The notes under the pieces: model-generated
Database searches by the model: none
What the model saw: only the letters and a program-made list of their open reading frames with translations
Told to the model about the DNA's origin: nothing
NCBI RefSeq assembly: GCF_910592395.1
Contig: NC_088315.1
Coordinates: forward strand, 9,362,501 to 9,426,500
From: Lineus longissimus
Taxonomy: Eukaryota; Nemertea; Pilidiophora; Heteronemertea; Lineidae
Reading direction: 5' to 3'
Length of the DNA stretch: 64,000 nt
Part shown: positions 18,745 through 29,360 of the stretch, in pieces
How positions within the stretch are numbered: position 1 is the first letter of the stretch
Layout: the number at the start of each line of letters is the position of its first letter
Made by a program: the position numbers and the translations under genes

Positions 18745-19758
18745 TCAGTCGTTTGTTGTGAATATCTCCACGTGTTTCCAATACCTTTTCGTCACGGACT
18801 TGGAAACCCTTACAATATGATAGAGTGTGCCGTCTAACATTTGGATGAAGTCATCCAGCGCGCTTCTGGAAATCTGGTATCTCAAATCAATATCAACATG
18901 ATCAATGGCTAAGGTTGTATCGACGCGTCTCATGACGCAGCTGATTCTAAATCCAAAGAATGCTGTCAATATTTGCTCGTTATTCCTTCCAAGGGCCGCA
19001 GTTACAATTATAAGGCGGTCTGATTCCCTAAACCAATAGTCGTAACTTAATAACTGGAGATCTGTAAAGTTGATAATAGAACTAAATTCGGTGCTGGAGC
19101 CTGGGAGAGTAAAATGTTTGCTTCTTCTAAACCAGTATAAATACAATCCTGAATAATCGTTCCCTTCTTTTTCACCAATGATAAAGTACACGAAGTCTTC
19201 GCCAAGGAAGAATCTGTCGTAAGCAGACACCGGGACGTTTATTTCTATAGCGCCTTTGGACGAAGGTCTAATAACGGCGCTTTCATTCAGATTAAATGAA
19301 TACATGCTAATGACAGACTGGCTATATCGCTTGCAATCAATGACTAATGTCCCGTGTCGGAGCAAAATATCGAACTTCGTCACATACACCCCACTTACGC
19401 ACGGGTCCGTTTCCGGTATGACTAGTTTCCTAGTGCCGATGCCAAGCCTGACATCGAAGAGGATAAATGTCAGATACTTTTGCTCTTCCCAGCAACTTAC
19501 GACGATGTATCTATCATAGACCAGTGCATTGCTTGCTATATACAGTTTAGCGCACACTAATTCGTTTACATGAAGGATTGTCCTATAGGTGAGAACGAAT
19601 ATACCTTGCTTTGAATTCAGTCGAAACATGCACACGTTGTAATCCTGTTTACCACGGATGTCTGTCAGGACACCAATGGCGCCAGTCACGTGATTATAAA
19701 GCAACCTATCATTGCTGCCAATTCGTAATATCACAGGTGGTAAAAACATCGCTCTCAT
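18745..19758 (-). CDS. 337-residue propeller-like protein, copy 2
   Basis: Intact. It is closest to copy 4 (they share LDDFIQ at 301-306, RLGIG at 104-108 and MRRVD at 276-280) and differs from it at only a few positions: N16/D17 with E in copy 4, S238/T, Y202/F and V252/L. Residues 238-240 are SYD. It is followed on the same strand by the third small ORF and the cysteine-rich frame. The 316-codon ORF starts 2.7 kb upstream. Confidence 0.7.
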   Translation of the reverse strand: MRAMFLPPVILRIGSNDRLLYNHVTGAIGVLTDIRGKQDYNVCMFRLNSKQGIFVLTYRTILHVNELVCAKLYIASNALVYDRYIVVSCWEEQKYLTFILFDVRLGIGTRKLVIPETDPCVSGVYVTKFDILLRHGTLVIDCKRYSQSVISMYSFNLNESAVIRPSSKGAIEINVPVSAYDRFFLGEDFVYFIIGEKEGNDYSGLYLYWFRRSKHFTLPGSSTEFSSIINFTDLQLLSYDYWFRESDRLIIVTAALGRNNEQILTAFFGFRISCVMRRVDTTLAIDHVDIDLRYQISRSALDDFIQMLDGTLYHIVRVSKSVTKRYWKHVEIFTTND

Positions 19759-19998
19759 TCTGCGTCTGTACCGTATCTTTCGATTACCCTTAATAATTAA
19801 GTAGTAGAACCGTTAAATGTTACACAGCTGATATTTGTTTTCTTGATACCGTCATCTTTGAGATGATTTCGGTAATATTGCTGGTCATAAGCGTGCTTTT
19901 TTTCGTCATAGGGGGGGGGGGGGGCAAAACGCCTCTTTTATCCTCCATCTGGTTGAACATCAGCCAAAAACCGCAAAAACACGTTTTTGTAACTCTAT

Positions 19999-20719
19999 AG
20001 CCCCTTTTACACTACGCATTTTCAACCGCGCTCGGCCCGCGTCGAGCGCATCTCGGCAAAAAAATGACACGTGGCAACTCGTGGTGCAGCGTGGTCGGCA
20101 GATGAGACCAAAACATTGATTGCCTTGTGGGGGGAAGATGTTACCCAGGCCCAACTAGGAGGAACACGCCATAACAAGAAATTGTACAAGGAGATTGCGA
20201 AAGGACTGGAGGAAGCTGGTTTCCCTGACAGGGAGTGAAAGCAGTGTCAAGAAAAGATCAAGAAGCTGAAGAAGAAATATCGCGAAGTTTTAGACAATAA
20301 CATTCGCTCTGGATAAAGGTAGAAAGGAATGGGCATATTTTGACAAAATTCACGAGATTCTAGGTACAAGGCCCATGTCCAGGCTTTCAATTTTGCTACA
20401 ATCGGCAGAAAAGAAACCCAAGGCAAAAGGAAAAGCGAAGAAAGTGTCCGCAGCAGCCTCAGGCAGCGAATCTGCAGACAGCACTAGGCCTAGTAGTCGG
20501 GCTTCGACCTCCACAGCAACAGATGATGCAGATGCCAATAATGCCAATGAGAATTTCCTACCTCAAACAGAGGACGGAGCGTCGATCCAGGTAAATTGGC
20601 GCGGTGACAGAGATGGATTATTGTGCGTAGTGTAAATGGTACATCAGAGGCGGGCTCGACCCGGGTCGAGCACAGCACGGTTTAAGCGGGTTAAAAAACT
20701 GTGTAGTGTAAAAGAGGCT
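19999..20719 (+). mobile_element. TIR element with Myb/SANT-like gene, copy 2
   Basis: The 721-bp element runs from AGCCCCTTTTACACTAC to GTAGTGTAAAAGAGGCT and is flanked by TAT on both sides (19996-19998, 20720-20722). It has lost the segment with the Myb start codon that is kept in copy 1. It has no transposase, so it is non-autonomous. Confidence 0.75.
20068..20635 (+). pseudogene. Myb/SANT-like gene remnant, copy 2
   Basis: The ATG and upstream part are deleted. The frame enters at the TRGAAWSADETKTLIAL position, has a TGA after FPDRE and a shift near 20315 (GGATAAAGG), and then reads EWAYFDKIHEILGTRP. A Ser/Ala/Thr-rich tail follows (20375-20635, MSRLSILLQSAEKK...). Confidence 0.6.
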
Positions 20720-20721
20720 TA

Positions 20722-21553
20722 TGGAGGGACATTTGCCCTCCCTTCCGCGCCAAAGCCCCTCTAGCTACGGCCCAGTTTAAGGTTTATCAAGACAGTCTGT
20801 CACTGATGTAGTACAAAGCAAGTGCACTCGAAAAAGTTATATAGGTGAATGACCTAGTTTAAAATGTCAGAATTTTGAGCTAGTAACTAACCGCCTGATT
20901 CCGAGATTATCCAGCTTCAAATCGAGTAGTACCTATTTCAACTGAACCCTTGTATTAACCGTCCATCAAATTGACATTTACCTCATATTGTTTTTTGTGT
21001 TTTCCAAGACATCCAAGGAGTGTATATGTTGAAATTTTTAAACTGGCATGGTGTCTCCGGCTTCAGTGTTTGAACAAAAGTAGTCAGACGAATGAGAGGA
21101 ATCAAAACGCAGATGCCAACATTTTTCGTTCAAACACCAAAGCCAAAAATGCAACATCAGTTTGAAAATCTAAAAATACCTCTTTGGGTGTTTTGGCATA
21201 TTCCACTGAAATTGCAAAACTGCAGATCCTGATAATGCGCACATCTAGCGTGGTCATCGTTTAATCCAAATCTTAGGAAGCCAGTCCTATCAAACAATGG
21301 TTGATGGTGGCTGATTTGAATGGCCTAATTGGCCCCCCTACAAAACCAGTCATCGTCAGGAATCGTCAACACCAGTCGTCGCTCAGAAGGGGCAGATAAT
21401 ACCAGCTCAAAAAGATCTCGGACATTGTTTGAGGCCCTCAATCGAAACTCGGAAAACCACCAGGTGGTAGGTGAAAGTAAGTGATGCCTACTGAGAAATA
21501 CATTACAGTGGACAAGTTATGATCGAGATTCAATATCTCAGGATTTTTCTTGT
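20722..21553 (-). other. Spacer with foldback, copy 2
   Basis: Colinear with 2896-3735. It contains the same imperfect inverted repeat at about 20998-21208. No supported gene is present. Confidence 0.55.
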
Positions 21554-22504
21554 TCAGTCTGCTCTTGTATATTTAACCACATACATTGTGTTTGAGTTTA
21601 AATGCTTTGAACGAATAAAGTGCAATATTTGGCCTTTCTTATTGATTTCAACACGGGTACCAGCATATTTTTCAAGACTTATGTGTGTGCAGATTTTTCT
21701 TATGTAGCCCTTTTGTAGAGGCTTGTTTTTGTTACACTCAATGACAAACCCAAAGCCTAACATCACCCCACTCTGATATTTTTTCAAGAGGACAAATTTA
21801 ACTCCATAGTTTGGATTTGATATGATGACAAAAGATTTTGCCCCGCCTGAGTTGCCTTGGATTAAGTGTGTCTTAAGTAAGCTATAACCCGATGATTGTC
21901 CTTGCTTGTAATGATATACGGCCACAGTCAAATAGTTTTGACGCTGATGTATAAAACCAACTACGAATAAGCTGTGGTCGAACCAGGTTGGCTTTACTTT
22001 GTCAACATGAGGGAAGTGAAGATGCGTTTTATTAGTTAACCGTAGAACAGGCTCTGAGCCTGTTTCTACGTAGTAGTCAAAGAAAGATATACTCTGTGAG
22101 CCATCAATGCACATCATGAAGGCCTTTTCAGCAAAGTCTAAAAATAAAACCACGGCATATATGTGGTAGTTTACTTCTTTTTCGAGACAATGCCTGCCCT
22201 CCTTGGGCAGAATTAGACTACCGTTTACAATACCCTTTGTAAAATCATACATGTAGACTTCAGGGCCATCAAAAATCAAGAGGAACTTATCAAAGTAGCT
22301 AAATGATCCTCTCGGCTTTCGCTGGAAATATGAGCCATTGTATTTCACCCGAAACACATGAGTATTTGGCTTATACTCGTAAATTAAAAAGTAAACACCT
22401 CCTGAATTTTCCGAAGATGTTGCTATAAGATACTCGAGGTTGCGGTGGTAATCTGTGACAGGTTTGGGTGGTACGAGTACTGCCGGGAGATCCCGTGTAT
22501 ACAT
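21554..22504 (-). CDS. 316-residue propeller-like protein, copy 2
   Basis: Intact, 316 codons. The N-terminus is MYTRDLPAVLVPPKPVTDYH. Variable positions relative to the other copies are Val11, Ser31, Asp123 and Ala281. TAG/TGA stops lie in frame just upstream of the ATG. It is the first large ORF of the unit in the direction of reading; the 337-codon ORF follows after 1.8 kb. The family is unrecognised. Confidence 0.7.
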   Translation of the reverse strand: MYTRDLPAVLVPPKPVTDYHRNLEYLIATSSENSGGVYFLIYEYKPNTHVFRVKYNGSYFQRKPRGSFSYFDKFLLIFDGPEVYMYDFTKGIVNGSLILPKEGRHCLEKEVNYHIYAVVLFLDFAEKAFMMCIDGSQSISFFDYYVETGSEPVLRLTNKTHLHFPHVDKVKPTWFDHSLFVVGFIHQRQNYLTVAVYHYKQGQSSGYSLLKTHLIQGNSGGAKSFVIISNPNYGVKFVLLKKYQSGVMLGFGFVIECNKNKPLQKGYIRKICTHISLEKYAGTRVEINKKGQILHFIRSKHLNSNTMYVVKYTRAD

Positions 22505-23090
22505 ATACCTGTGCTGAACAGAATATCTGAGACGTCATCGAACCATTCACCTTCGCGTGATTTCTTTTTTCGACGCCGCTATGAATGCTCGCTGTACATA
22601 ATGTCCTTGCAGTTATCGGTGTTATACCACAATTAACCTACAGTGGTGACCTATCACCATCCGGAGACTAATAGATTCCGATCCCTAAACAGTTTTATCG
22701 GTCTACCATGTAACACAATAGAAACAAAGCTCTCCAATTACAGTAATGGAGGGTACAACTGCCCAGTAACACAATGAGTTAATCCGCGCCTCTGACATTC
22801 CAAATTCTTAGTATTCATTTATTCTTGATTCTTCGCATTTAAATTTCAGGTGTGGTTTATCCCCGAGACATGAAAAGCTGATACATTCAGTGCAAATTGC
22901 GAAATCTATAATTGCTGATAACGATTACATCTGGGAAACTGCAAAGTCCTTTTGACCAGACTCGGGGACCATCTAACATATGTCACCGACAGGACACGAC
23001 ACTTGAGCCAACTTAACGAGTCAGGCATTCATCATTGCAGCGGTGTAGAAACCTTTTTAGGAGGGGGGGGGGGGGGGGGGGGAGGGGCTG
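22505..23090 (-). other. Upstream leader with poly(G) tract, copy 2
   Basis: About 0.5 kb is shared with copies 3 and 4 and missing from copy 1. It ends in a G-run (about 23063-23082) whose length varies between copies. Short frames here are not conserved well enough to call. Confidence 0.5.
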
Positions 23091-23098
23091 CAAAATGA

Positions 23099-24023
23099 GG
23101 CAGAAGTGTAGAATCCCCCGTCGGAAGTTCCTCCGCTTTTTTTTCAGGAGTGAATCGGTTGTATAGTCAAGTTAGTTCGTCGATTGGTCGGATGGTCGGG
23201 CGGTCGATTGGTCGGGTAGTGACGTCACCCACAGCGGATGACGTCATTCGGGCCCCGCTTGACGTCACTTCGCACACCAGGCAGTCGTCTTTGTGACGTC
23301 GTCACGTCACGTCGCCTCGTCACGTCAGCGAACAGTCTCCGGCGGAATTCCGGCCTGACTTTACAATCCGGTGGTCCATTTCAGCCTCGTTCCAGTCATC
23401 GCACCTACGCATCTCATTATGGGGATTGCTCCGTCTGCTGATGCCTTGACGATCTCGCAACGGCGCACCATTCAGCGACGATAAAAAGTTGAATAGCATT
23501 TTTTTGAAAAGGTTGATTTTGGGATAGTTTGTATCATTGAAAACGTGAGGGCTTACTTGGTACAGACAACTTGATTTTCATTTTTTTTTCAATTTTGAGT
23601 TACCAATCGACCACCCGATCGACCAATCGACCACCCGACCAATCGACCACCCGACCACCCGACCAATCCACCATCCGACCAATCCACCACCCGACCAATC
23701 CACCACCCGACCAATCCACCACCCGACCAATCCACCACCCGACCAATCGACCGCCCGACCAATCGACCACCCGACCACCCGACCAATCCACCATCCGACC
23801 AATCCACCACCCGACCAATCCACCACCCGACCAATCCACCACCCGACCAATCGACCAATCGATCAATCCACCTCGATCATCCCTCATCCCCTATTATAAT
23901 ACCTCCATGCCCCTACGGCTCTGCTATTCAGTGCAATTGATTCCGGGACTACTTTTTATATTTTTTATTTTCATTTTTATTTTTTACTGCGCTACTTTTG
24001 ACGGGGGATTCTACACTCCTTCC
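23099..24023. mobile_element. 925-bp hAT-like non-autonomous element
   Basis: The ends are GGCAGAAGTGTAGAATCCCC and, on the reverse strand, GGAAGGAGTGTAGAATCCCC, giving TIRs of about 30 bp with a few mismatches. Both sides carry CAAAATGA (23091-23098, 24024-24031), and copies 3 and 4 have the single unfilled site. An 8-bp duplication indicates hAT or a related superfamily. The interior has no transposase, only a TGACGTCA-rich stretch (23218-23330) and a minisatellite. Confidence 0.85.
23604..23868 (+). repeat. 16-bp minisatellite (GACCAATCCACCACCC)
   Basis: Units of GACCAATC(C/G)ACCACCC repeat with a higher-order period of about 120 bp (23641 and 23761 blocks). A short reverse-complement piece of the same repeat lies at 23176-23216, so it is partly inverted within the element. 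ORFs of up to 158 codons across it are repeat products. Confidence 0.9.
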
Positions 24024-25050
24024 CAAAATGACAGACAACGAATCTAAAGGGCCGAGTTCAAGAAAAAGTAGCAGGAGAAAACTTCCGTTGATGGCGCCGG
24101 AAATCTGACCAGTTGATGCCTTCGAGAGAAAATGGAAATTACAGAAATGGTAAGCTATTTGAAGCAAGCTCCAAACAACCTTCTTGACAATTCAACATGC
24201 TCAAAAGAAAACAGATGGGGTTGTTTTGATGGCCTATTACCTTCTTTTGAAGCATTCTTGATCCCTGATGGTAACCAAGCTCACCCTTTTCCATACGCCT
24301 TCCCCTCCACTTACTCAATTCGCAATAACTGTCTCCGACGTGCCAATAACTAACAGTGAGACATCCTTTTGTTATCAGACATATGGCAACACACATGATT
24401 TGGCTTAATGTTTGGCCCTTCATTTTTAGATCGACATGTTTAAAAGCCAAGTTATCGACAACATGTTCAAAAACCGCCTGTCTCTGAGCAACACCCATGC
24501 TGATCTCTTTATCTCTGATTCATTCCCATTTTAGTGTCCAATGAATAAAATGTAGCATGAGACGAATGTCTTCTGGTAACGATAAGGAAGTGTATCAAAC
24601 TTTCTTCGTCCCATAGAGGTACTTTGCTATTATATCTGCTGATAGGGATGACCAAAACGCTTCTTAATATAGACGTTGCAGATAATTTGATTAACATTCT
24701 TCTAAAACAACTCTTAAAGTATGGTTAGAAAGGCAAATTGCATTTTGCCGGCAGATTACGGAATTTGCCTATCGAACCTTGCCAATAATACAGCAAGGGT
24801 GAGCGATGCCTGCTGATTGTAGTCTGTAGACTGAAGCTGGTTCTTTAGTTTAAACCATCAATGGATGCAGTCACTACGCCATTCGAATGTGAAGACCAAG
24901 TGACGAAGTGACCGGAGATCATGACAGCTCAAAATGTCATTTTGGGACTCACGTCATACTACGGGTCTCGCGTGAAAATGGTTACAGTGTATAAAAAAAG
25001 ACCATTGCTATTTATACGCGAGTTTCGTAATGCAATTGCTTCGCAACACC
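24024..25050 (-). other. Leader block, copy 2a
   Basis: It contains the 119-codon frame (24498-24139), a 62-codon version of the 97-residue frame (24697-24509) and a TATA-like sequence at 25008-25016. On the + strand it has MTDNESKGPSSRK (from 24029) and a 73-codon frame at 24132-24353. It breaks off near 25050 and the sequence restarts at the far end of the leader. Confidence 0.45.
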
Positions 25051-25054
25051 CACC

Positions 25055-26640
25055 CTCTGAAGTTCAATATTCTTAGTATTTGTTAATTCTTGATTCTGCG
25101 CATTTCAATTTCAGCTGTGGTTTATCCCCAAGACATGAAAAGCTGATACATTCAGTGCAAAGTGCGCAATCTGTGAAAGCTAATAACGACTACATCCGGG
25201 AAACTGCAGAGTCCTGTTGATCTGACTCGGGGAACATCTAACAGATGTCACCAACGGGACACAGCCAGGGAGTCAACATTTGAGCCAACGGGTCAGGTGT
25301 TCATCATTGCAGCGGCGTAGCTACCTTTTTGGTCGGAGGGAGGGGCGGCAAAATGACATACAACAATTCTAAAGGGCCGAGTTCAAGAAAAAATAGCAAG
25401 AGAAAACTTCCGTTGGCGGCGCCGGAAATCTGAGGAGTTGATGCCTTCGAGTGAAAACGGAAATTACTGAGATGGTCAACTATTTGAATCAAGCTCAAAA
25501 CAACCTTCTTGACAATTCGACATGTTCAAAAGATATCAGATGAAGTTGTTTTGATGGCCTATTACCTTCTTTTGAAGCATTCTTGATCCCTGATGGTAAC
25601 CAAGCTCACCCTTTTCCATACACCTTCCCCTCCGCTTACTCAATTCGCAATAACTGTCTCCGACGTGCCAATAATTAACAGTGAGACATCCTTTTGTTAT
25701 CAGACATATGGCAACACACATGATTTGGCTTAATGTTTGGCCCTTCATTTTTAAATCGACATGTTTAAAAGTCAAGTTATCGACAACATGTTCAAAAACC
25801 GCCTGTCTCTGAGCAACACCCATGCTGATCACTTTATCTCTGATTCATTCCCATTTTAGTGTCCAATGAATAAAATGTAGCATGAGACGAATGTCTTCTG
25901 GTAACGATAAGGAAGTGTATCAAACTTTCTTCGTCCCATAGAGGTACTTTGCTATTATATCTGCTAATCGGGATGACCAAAAGGCTTCTCAATATAGACG
26001 TTACAGATAATTTGATTAACATTCTTCTAAAACGACTCTTAAAGTATGGTTTGAAAGGCAAATTGCATTTTGCCGGCAGATTACGGAATTTGCCTATCGA
26101 ACCTTGCCAATAATACAGCAAGGGTAAGCGATGCCTGCTGATTGTAGTCTGTAGACTGAAGCTGGTTCTTTAGTTTAAACCATCAATGGATGCAGTCACT
26201 ACGTCATTCGAATGTGAAGACCAAGTGACGAAGTGACCGGAAATCATGATAACTCAAACTGTCATTTTGGGACTCACGTCATACTTTACGGGTGTTGCGT
26301 GAAAATGGCCACAGTGCATCAAATAAAGACAAGGACTATTTATACGCGAGTCCTGTAATGCAATTGCTTTGCCACACTGTGTTTTAAGTAAGCCCTCATT
26401 TAAATTTCGACCCCTACCCAACCTTATAATCCTAACCCTCCCCAAATGCTATTCCTTACCCTCTGTTTCGACTTCTATTAGAAAACGGCGTTATTCGTTA
26501 TTTAGCACACCCAAACTCTTGGCGCTCTTTCCGCAATGCCGTTCCTCGCCCCCGCGCAGCGCGTCGTCGCCACTGCATGGATCCGCTCGAAGCGATTGTT
26601 TCACGGAGAGCTTTAATACCTTGATCCAGTTGATAGTTAA
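25055..26640 (-). other. Leader block, copy 2b (tandem duplicate)
   Basis: A second, more complete leader. It has 98-codon (25832-25536), 95-codon (26121-25834) and 63-codon (26445-26254) frames and a TATA-like box at 26336-26344. The poly(G) tract is replaced by GGAGGGAGGGGCGG. Only copy 2 has two leaders, which indicates a local tandem duplication of about 2 kb. Confidence 0.6.
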
Positions 26641-26651
26641 ATGGGAATAGC

Positions 26652-26885
26652 GTGATAATTCAGTCAAACCTTGAATTGTTTTTAAGCTTAATATGTGGAA
26701 GTTGGAACTACTATCGTAGAGTGGAAGATGACTTGGTAGACGTCAGCTTGGTATGTGATGCCTTTCCTTTCGATTGGTTAAAAAACTCATTTGTTTCTGC
26801 CAACGAGCAAGACTTCCTAACGGAAACAAAAACCCATCTAAATGATCCGTTACGTTCGTCATTCAAACATTTTGTGAAAGCATGA
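26652..26885 (+). CDS. Conserved small divergent ORF, copy 2
   Basis: It contains WNYYRRVEDDLVDVSLVCD and ends RSSFKHFVKA. It has a 12-bp deletion before WNYYRR compared with copies 1 and 4 and a 3-bp length difference near its end, both in frame. Unknown function; low certainty that it is translated. Confidence 0.3.
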   Translation: MIIQSNLELFLSLICGSWNYYRRVEDDLVDVSLVCDAFPFDWLKNSFVSANEQDFLTETKTHLNDPLRSSFKHFVKA

Positions 26886-26917
26886 TGTCAACATCTCCAA
26901 CCATTTCGGAAAAATGT

Positions 26918-28539
26918 CCATATCATTACGTTACAGGCATCGATGTATGAAGAGTATGTCATTTCTGTTGCACACGACGTTGAGACTTTCGGGCTCTATG
27001 AAAATAGTGTTGCACTTGTGGCGATGACTTGACTGTTACACTCGGTTACTCCAAACCCAGGTGAGGGTTACAACCGTTGCCAATCATAAAGGAAAGATTG
27101 GCATTTGTTGCAATAACTTGTTTTCATCATCTATCTTCTACCAACACATGATCATACCAGAGAATTGAGAAATAGGACATGACTGATTTGAGGTAACCTC
27201 TAATGGAACAACGCAGTCTTGTAGGCTTGTCCTCATCATAGTCATAGCTGTCTGCTCACGTTATCTTTCAAACCATGCAGTAAATCATACTTTGGGTTAC
27301 TTCGTTTCAACTGTTTCAATTATTTCAATTGTTTAATTTCTTTATCATGTTTAGAACATATCATATATTTTTGTATTGAATTCTACTAAATCGATACAGA
27401 CATATTGCGTTTGATCATATACCTATTGATTTGAACATTGTTGCTCATATTGTATATTACCACTAATTGTAGTTCCTTTTTTTCTGTACTTCGCGAATTG
27501 ACAGTCCAAAAATCCGCGAATATGCAGCCGAACCGTGTTGTCCTTGGCTTTCAGGGGCTGTCATATTACCAAGGGCACTATCTTGCAAGAACAGGAAGAC
27601 GATGGGCCAATTAACACAGAGAATTCGTGAACATTCCTCAGATTGTAACTGTGTCAGAACATGTAGATCGTTCGACATCCCTATTACATTCAAGCACAGC
27701 ATCAGGTATGGTTCTTCCAAAAGTAATGATTAGCTGATGCCTTCTGTACAAATTGTGCATATATACTGTGAATACTGATAATGCCTTCATCAGGGAATCC
27801 GCGAGACCTACTGACTAGATTCAGGGAATATCTAACAGATGTCACAGGACTCAGAAAGGTTATCAACACTTGAGCCACCGAGTCAGGTGATCGTCATGGA
27901 CAACGAAGATGTTGCCGATTAGAAAGACACAAAGGTGGTTACCAAAGATGATAAATAGAGATGAAAAAACGAGGGTGCATATCCCCCCCCCCCCAATAAC
28001 GCATATGACAGCTTTTCCTGATTTATCCGACATTCCTCTGACATAGTTGCTCGAAGAATGATTGAAGAATCGATCATCATTTTATTGTCTGGAACTGGCT
28101 ATGAAATAGATATTGATGTGAATAGCACATGCAGTTGTTTTCAAGTTTCAGTCATCGGTAAACTTTACGGCTGGTTAAATCTGTTTGTGCTCACGACATT
28201 GCTTACAAAACACATTTTCTTGTTGATCAGATTTCGATGATCAACACAGCCTTGTTGTCAGGTAAAAGTTTGCTTTTACCGCCATCAAACAAGTACGAAA
28301 TATCGAAAAATAAAGAACATGCAATAAAAAAAACTTTATTACTTTTATAGCCTGCAAGTAGGTACACATCACGTTGCTCAAGTTTTGTATGATATGAAGA
28401 CAATCAACCTCAGCTAGGGAGATTGCTGCCACGGTTCCAGCAAATGAGCCATAGCTCAATATCTGATTCAGAAAGTGCTTTCCCCACACAGAGTACCAAT
28501 TCCTGGCAAGGGGACACGGTTCCCATCAGAAGCTCACTG
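26918..28539. other. 3' part of unit copy 3, no clear gene
   Basis: It holds a second, diverged version of the leader module (27722-27905, matching 34920-35100), a C13-type run near 27987 and a 60-codon + frame (28058-28240, MIEESIIILLSG...) identical in copy 4. AATAAA-rich sequence lies near 28308-28340. A 85-codon frame at 27720-27463 is present only here because copy 4 lacks the region. Confidence 0.4.
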
Positions 28540-28889
28540 TGAGTGCTGTGCCACTGACGATAAGCGGATCGATTTGATTTGGATAGAGCTGATTCCTCGT
28601 CATGTGATCCCGTACTCGAAAAGCAATGATTCGTTCAATCAGTTTGGATAAATGTAGAACTAGATACATGCCAGTAACTTGGTAACTCATCCTTGTCCAG
28701 AGACGGCTTTTTTAGCATTGGTTTCTCAAAGGCCGACTTTAGGCGAGAGGGAACATGTCCTTGCTGCAGTGACTTATTGAGACCGCCATTACCAAAATGG
28801 CGGTCTTCCTTGTTTTTACTGGTTTTCTCTCTCCCTCTCTCTCCGTATCCAATCTGCGGTTTCAGCAGGATAACTCGAGGACTAAACAA
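28540..28889 (-). pseudogene. LINE reverse-transcriptase fragment, copy 3
   Basis: The - strand 84-codon frame contains SLQQGHVPSRLKSAFEKP and LKKPSLDKDELPSYWHVSS, which follows the pattern of the RT N-terminal region in CR1/L2/Jockey LINEs (G.VP...K.A...P..KK..LD...L..Y..VS). The homology continues in another frame (SKLIERIIAVRV, DHMTRNQLY), so a frameshift divides it. It was captured before the units multiplied, because all three - strand units carry it. Confidence 0.6.
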
Positions 28890-29360
28890 TGTATCACCCT
28901 GAATGTATCAGGGATTGTTGATATGTGTGATGACCAGAAGTGATTTAATTATGGGCAGAAATGGATTAAAATCTGAATTTTGGCGCCGGTATTTCTAAAG
29001 TTTTGACTGCTTAATCAATTATAGTCCGAACGTCAGCTTTTGCCGAACAACTGGTGATTAAGGGGATTTGCCAATCCATTATTCGAGCGGCACCCCGCCG
29101 ATGATCACCACGATATACCATACTCCCAAGCTCCAGTGGTGGGAAGGCAAACTATGGCTGAGATGACTCTCCTGCTTATTGAGCAGCACCCACTGCGTTG
29201 TCCACACAAAGTCAGACGGCTACCTAAAATGTGGAAGAGGGAATGATTCGAGGATGCACCCACTGTTATGATTAAAAAACCTTGACGTCTGTGACTGTGG
29301 ACATTAGGTCAAGGTCAAATCTGTCGATTGTCATGGAATTCAACATTATTAAATACCGCC
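28890..29360. other. Non-coding spacer, copy 3
   Basis: Colinear with 16091-16560; no gene recognised. Confidence 0.4.

Larger units (their letters stand above)
15758..26913 (-). repeat. Array unit, copy 2 (antisense)
   Basis: It is colinear with copies 3 and 4. It is truncated at its 3' end inside the LINE fragment (15758) and runs through the Myb element, the hAT-like insertion and a second, tandemly duplicated leader block (25055-26640). It joins copy 3 at about 26914. Confidence 0.88.

Noticed and set aside
23604-23868. Possible CRISPR array
   Set aside because: Repeats are contiguous 16-mers with no unique spacers, in a eukaryotic transposon.
23571-24047. 158-codon ORF with Thr/Pro/Asp repeats and three - strand glycine/tryptophan ORFs
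   Set aside because: All follow the 16-bp minisatellite; a repeat whose length is not a multiple of three stays open in several frames by chance.
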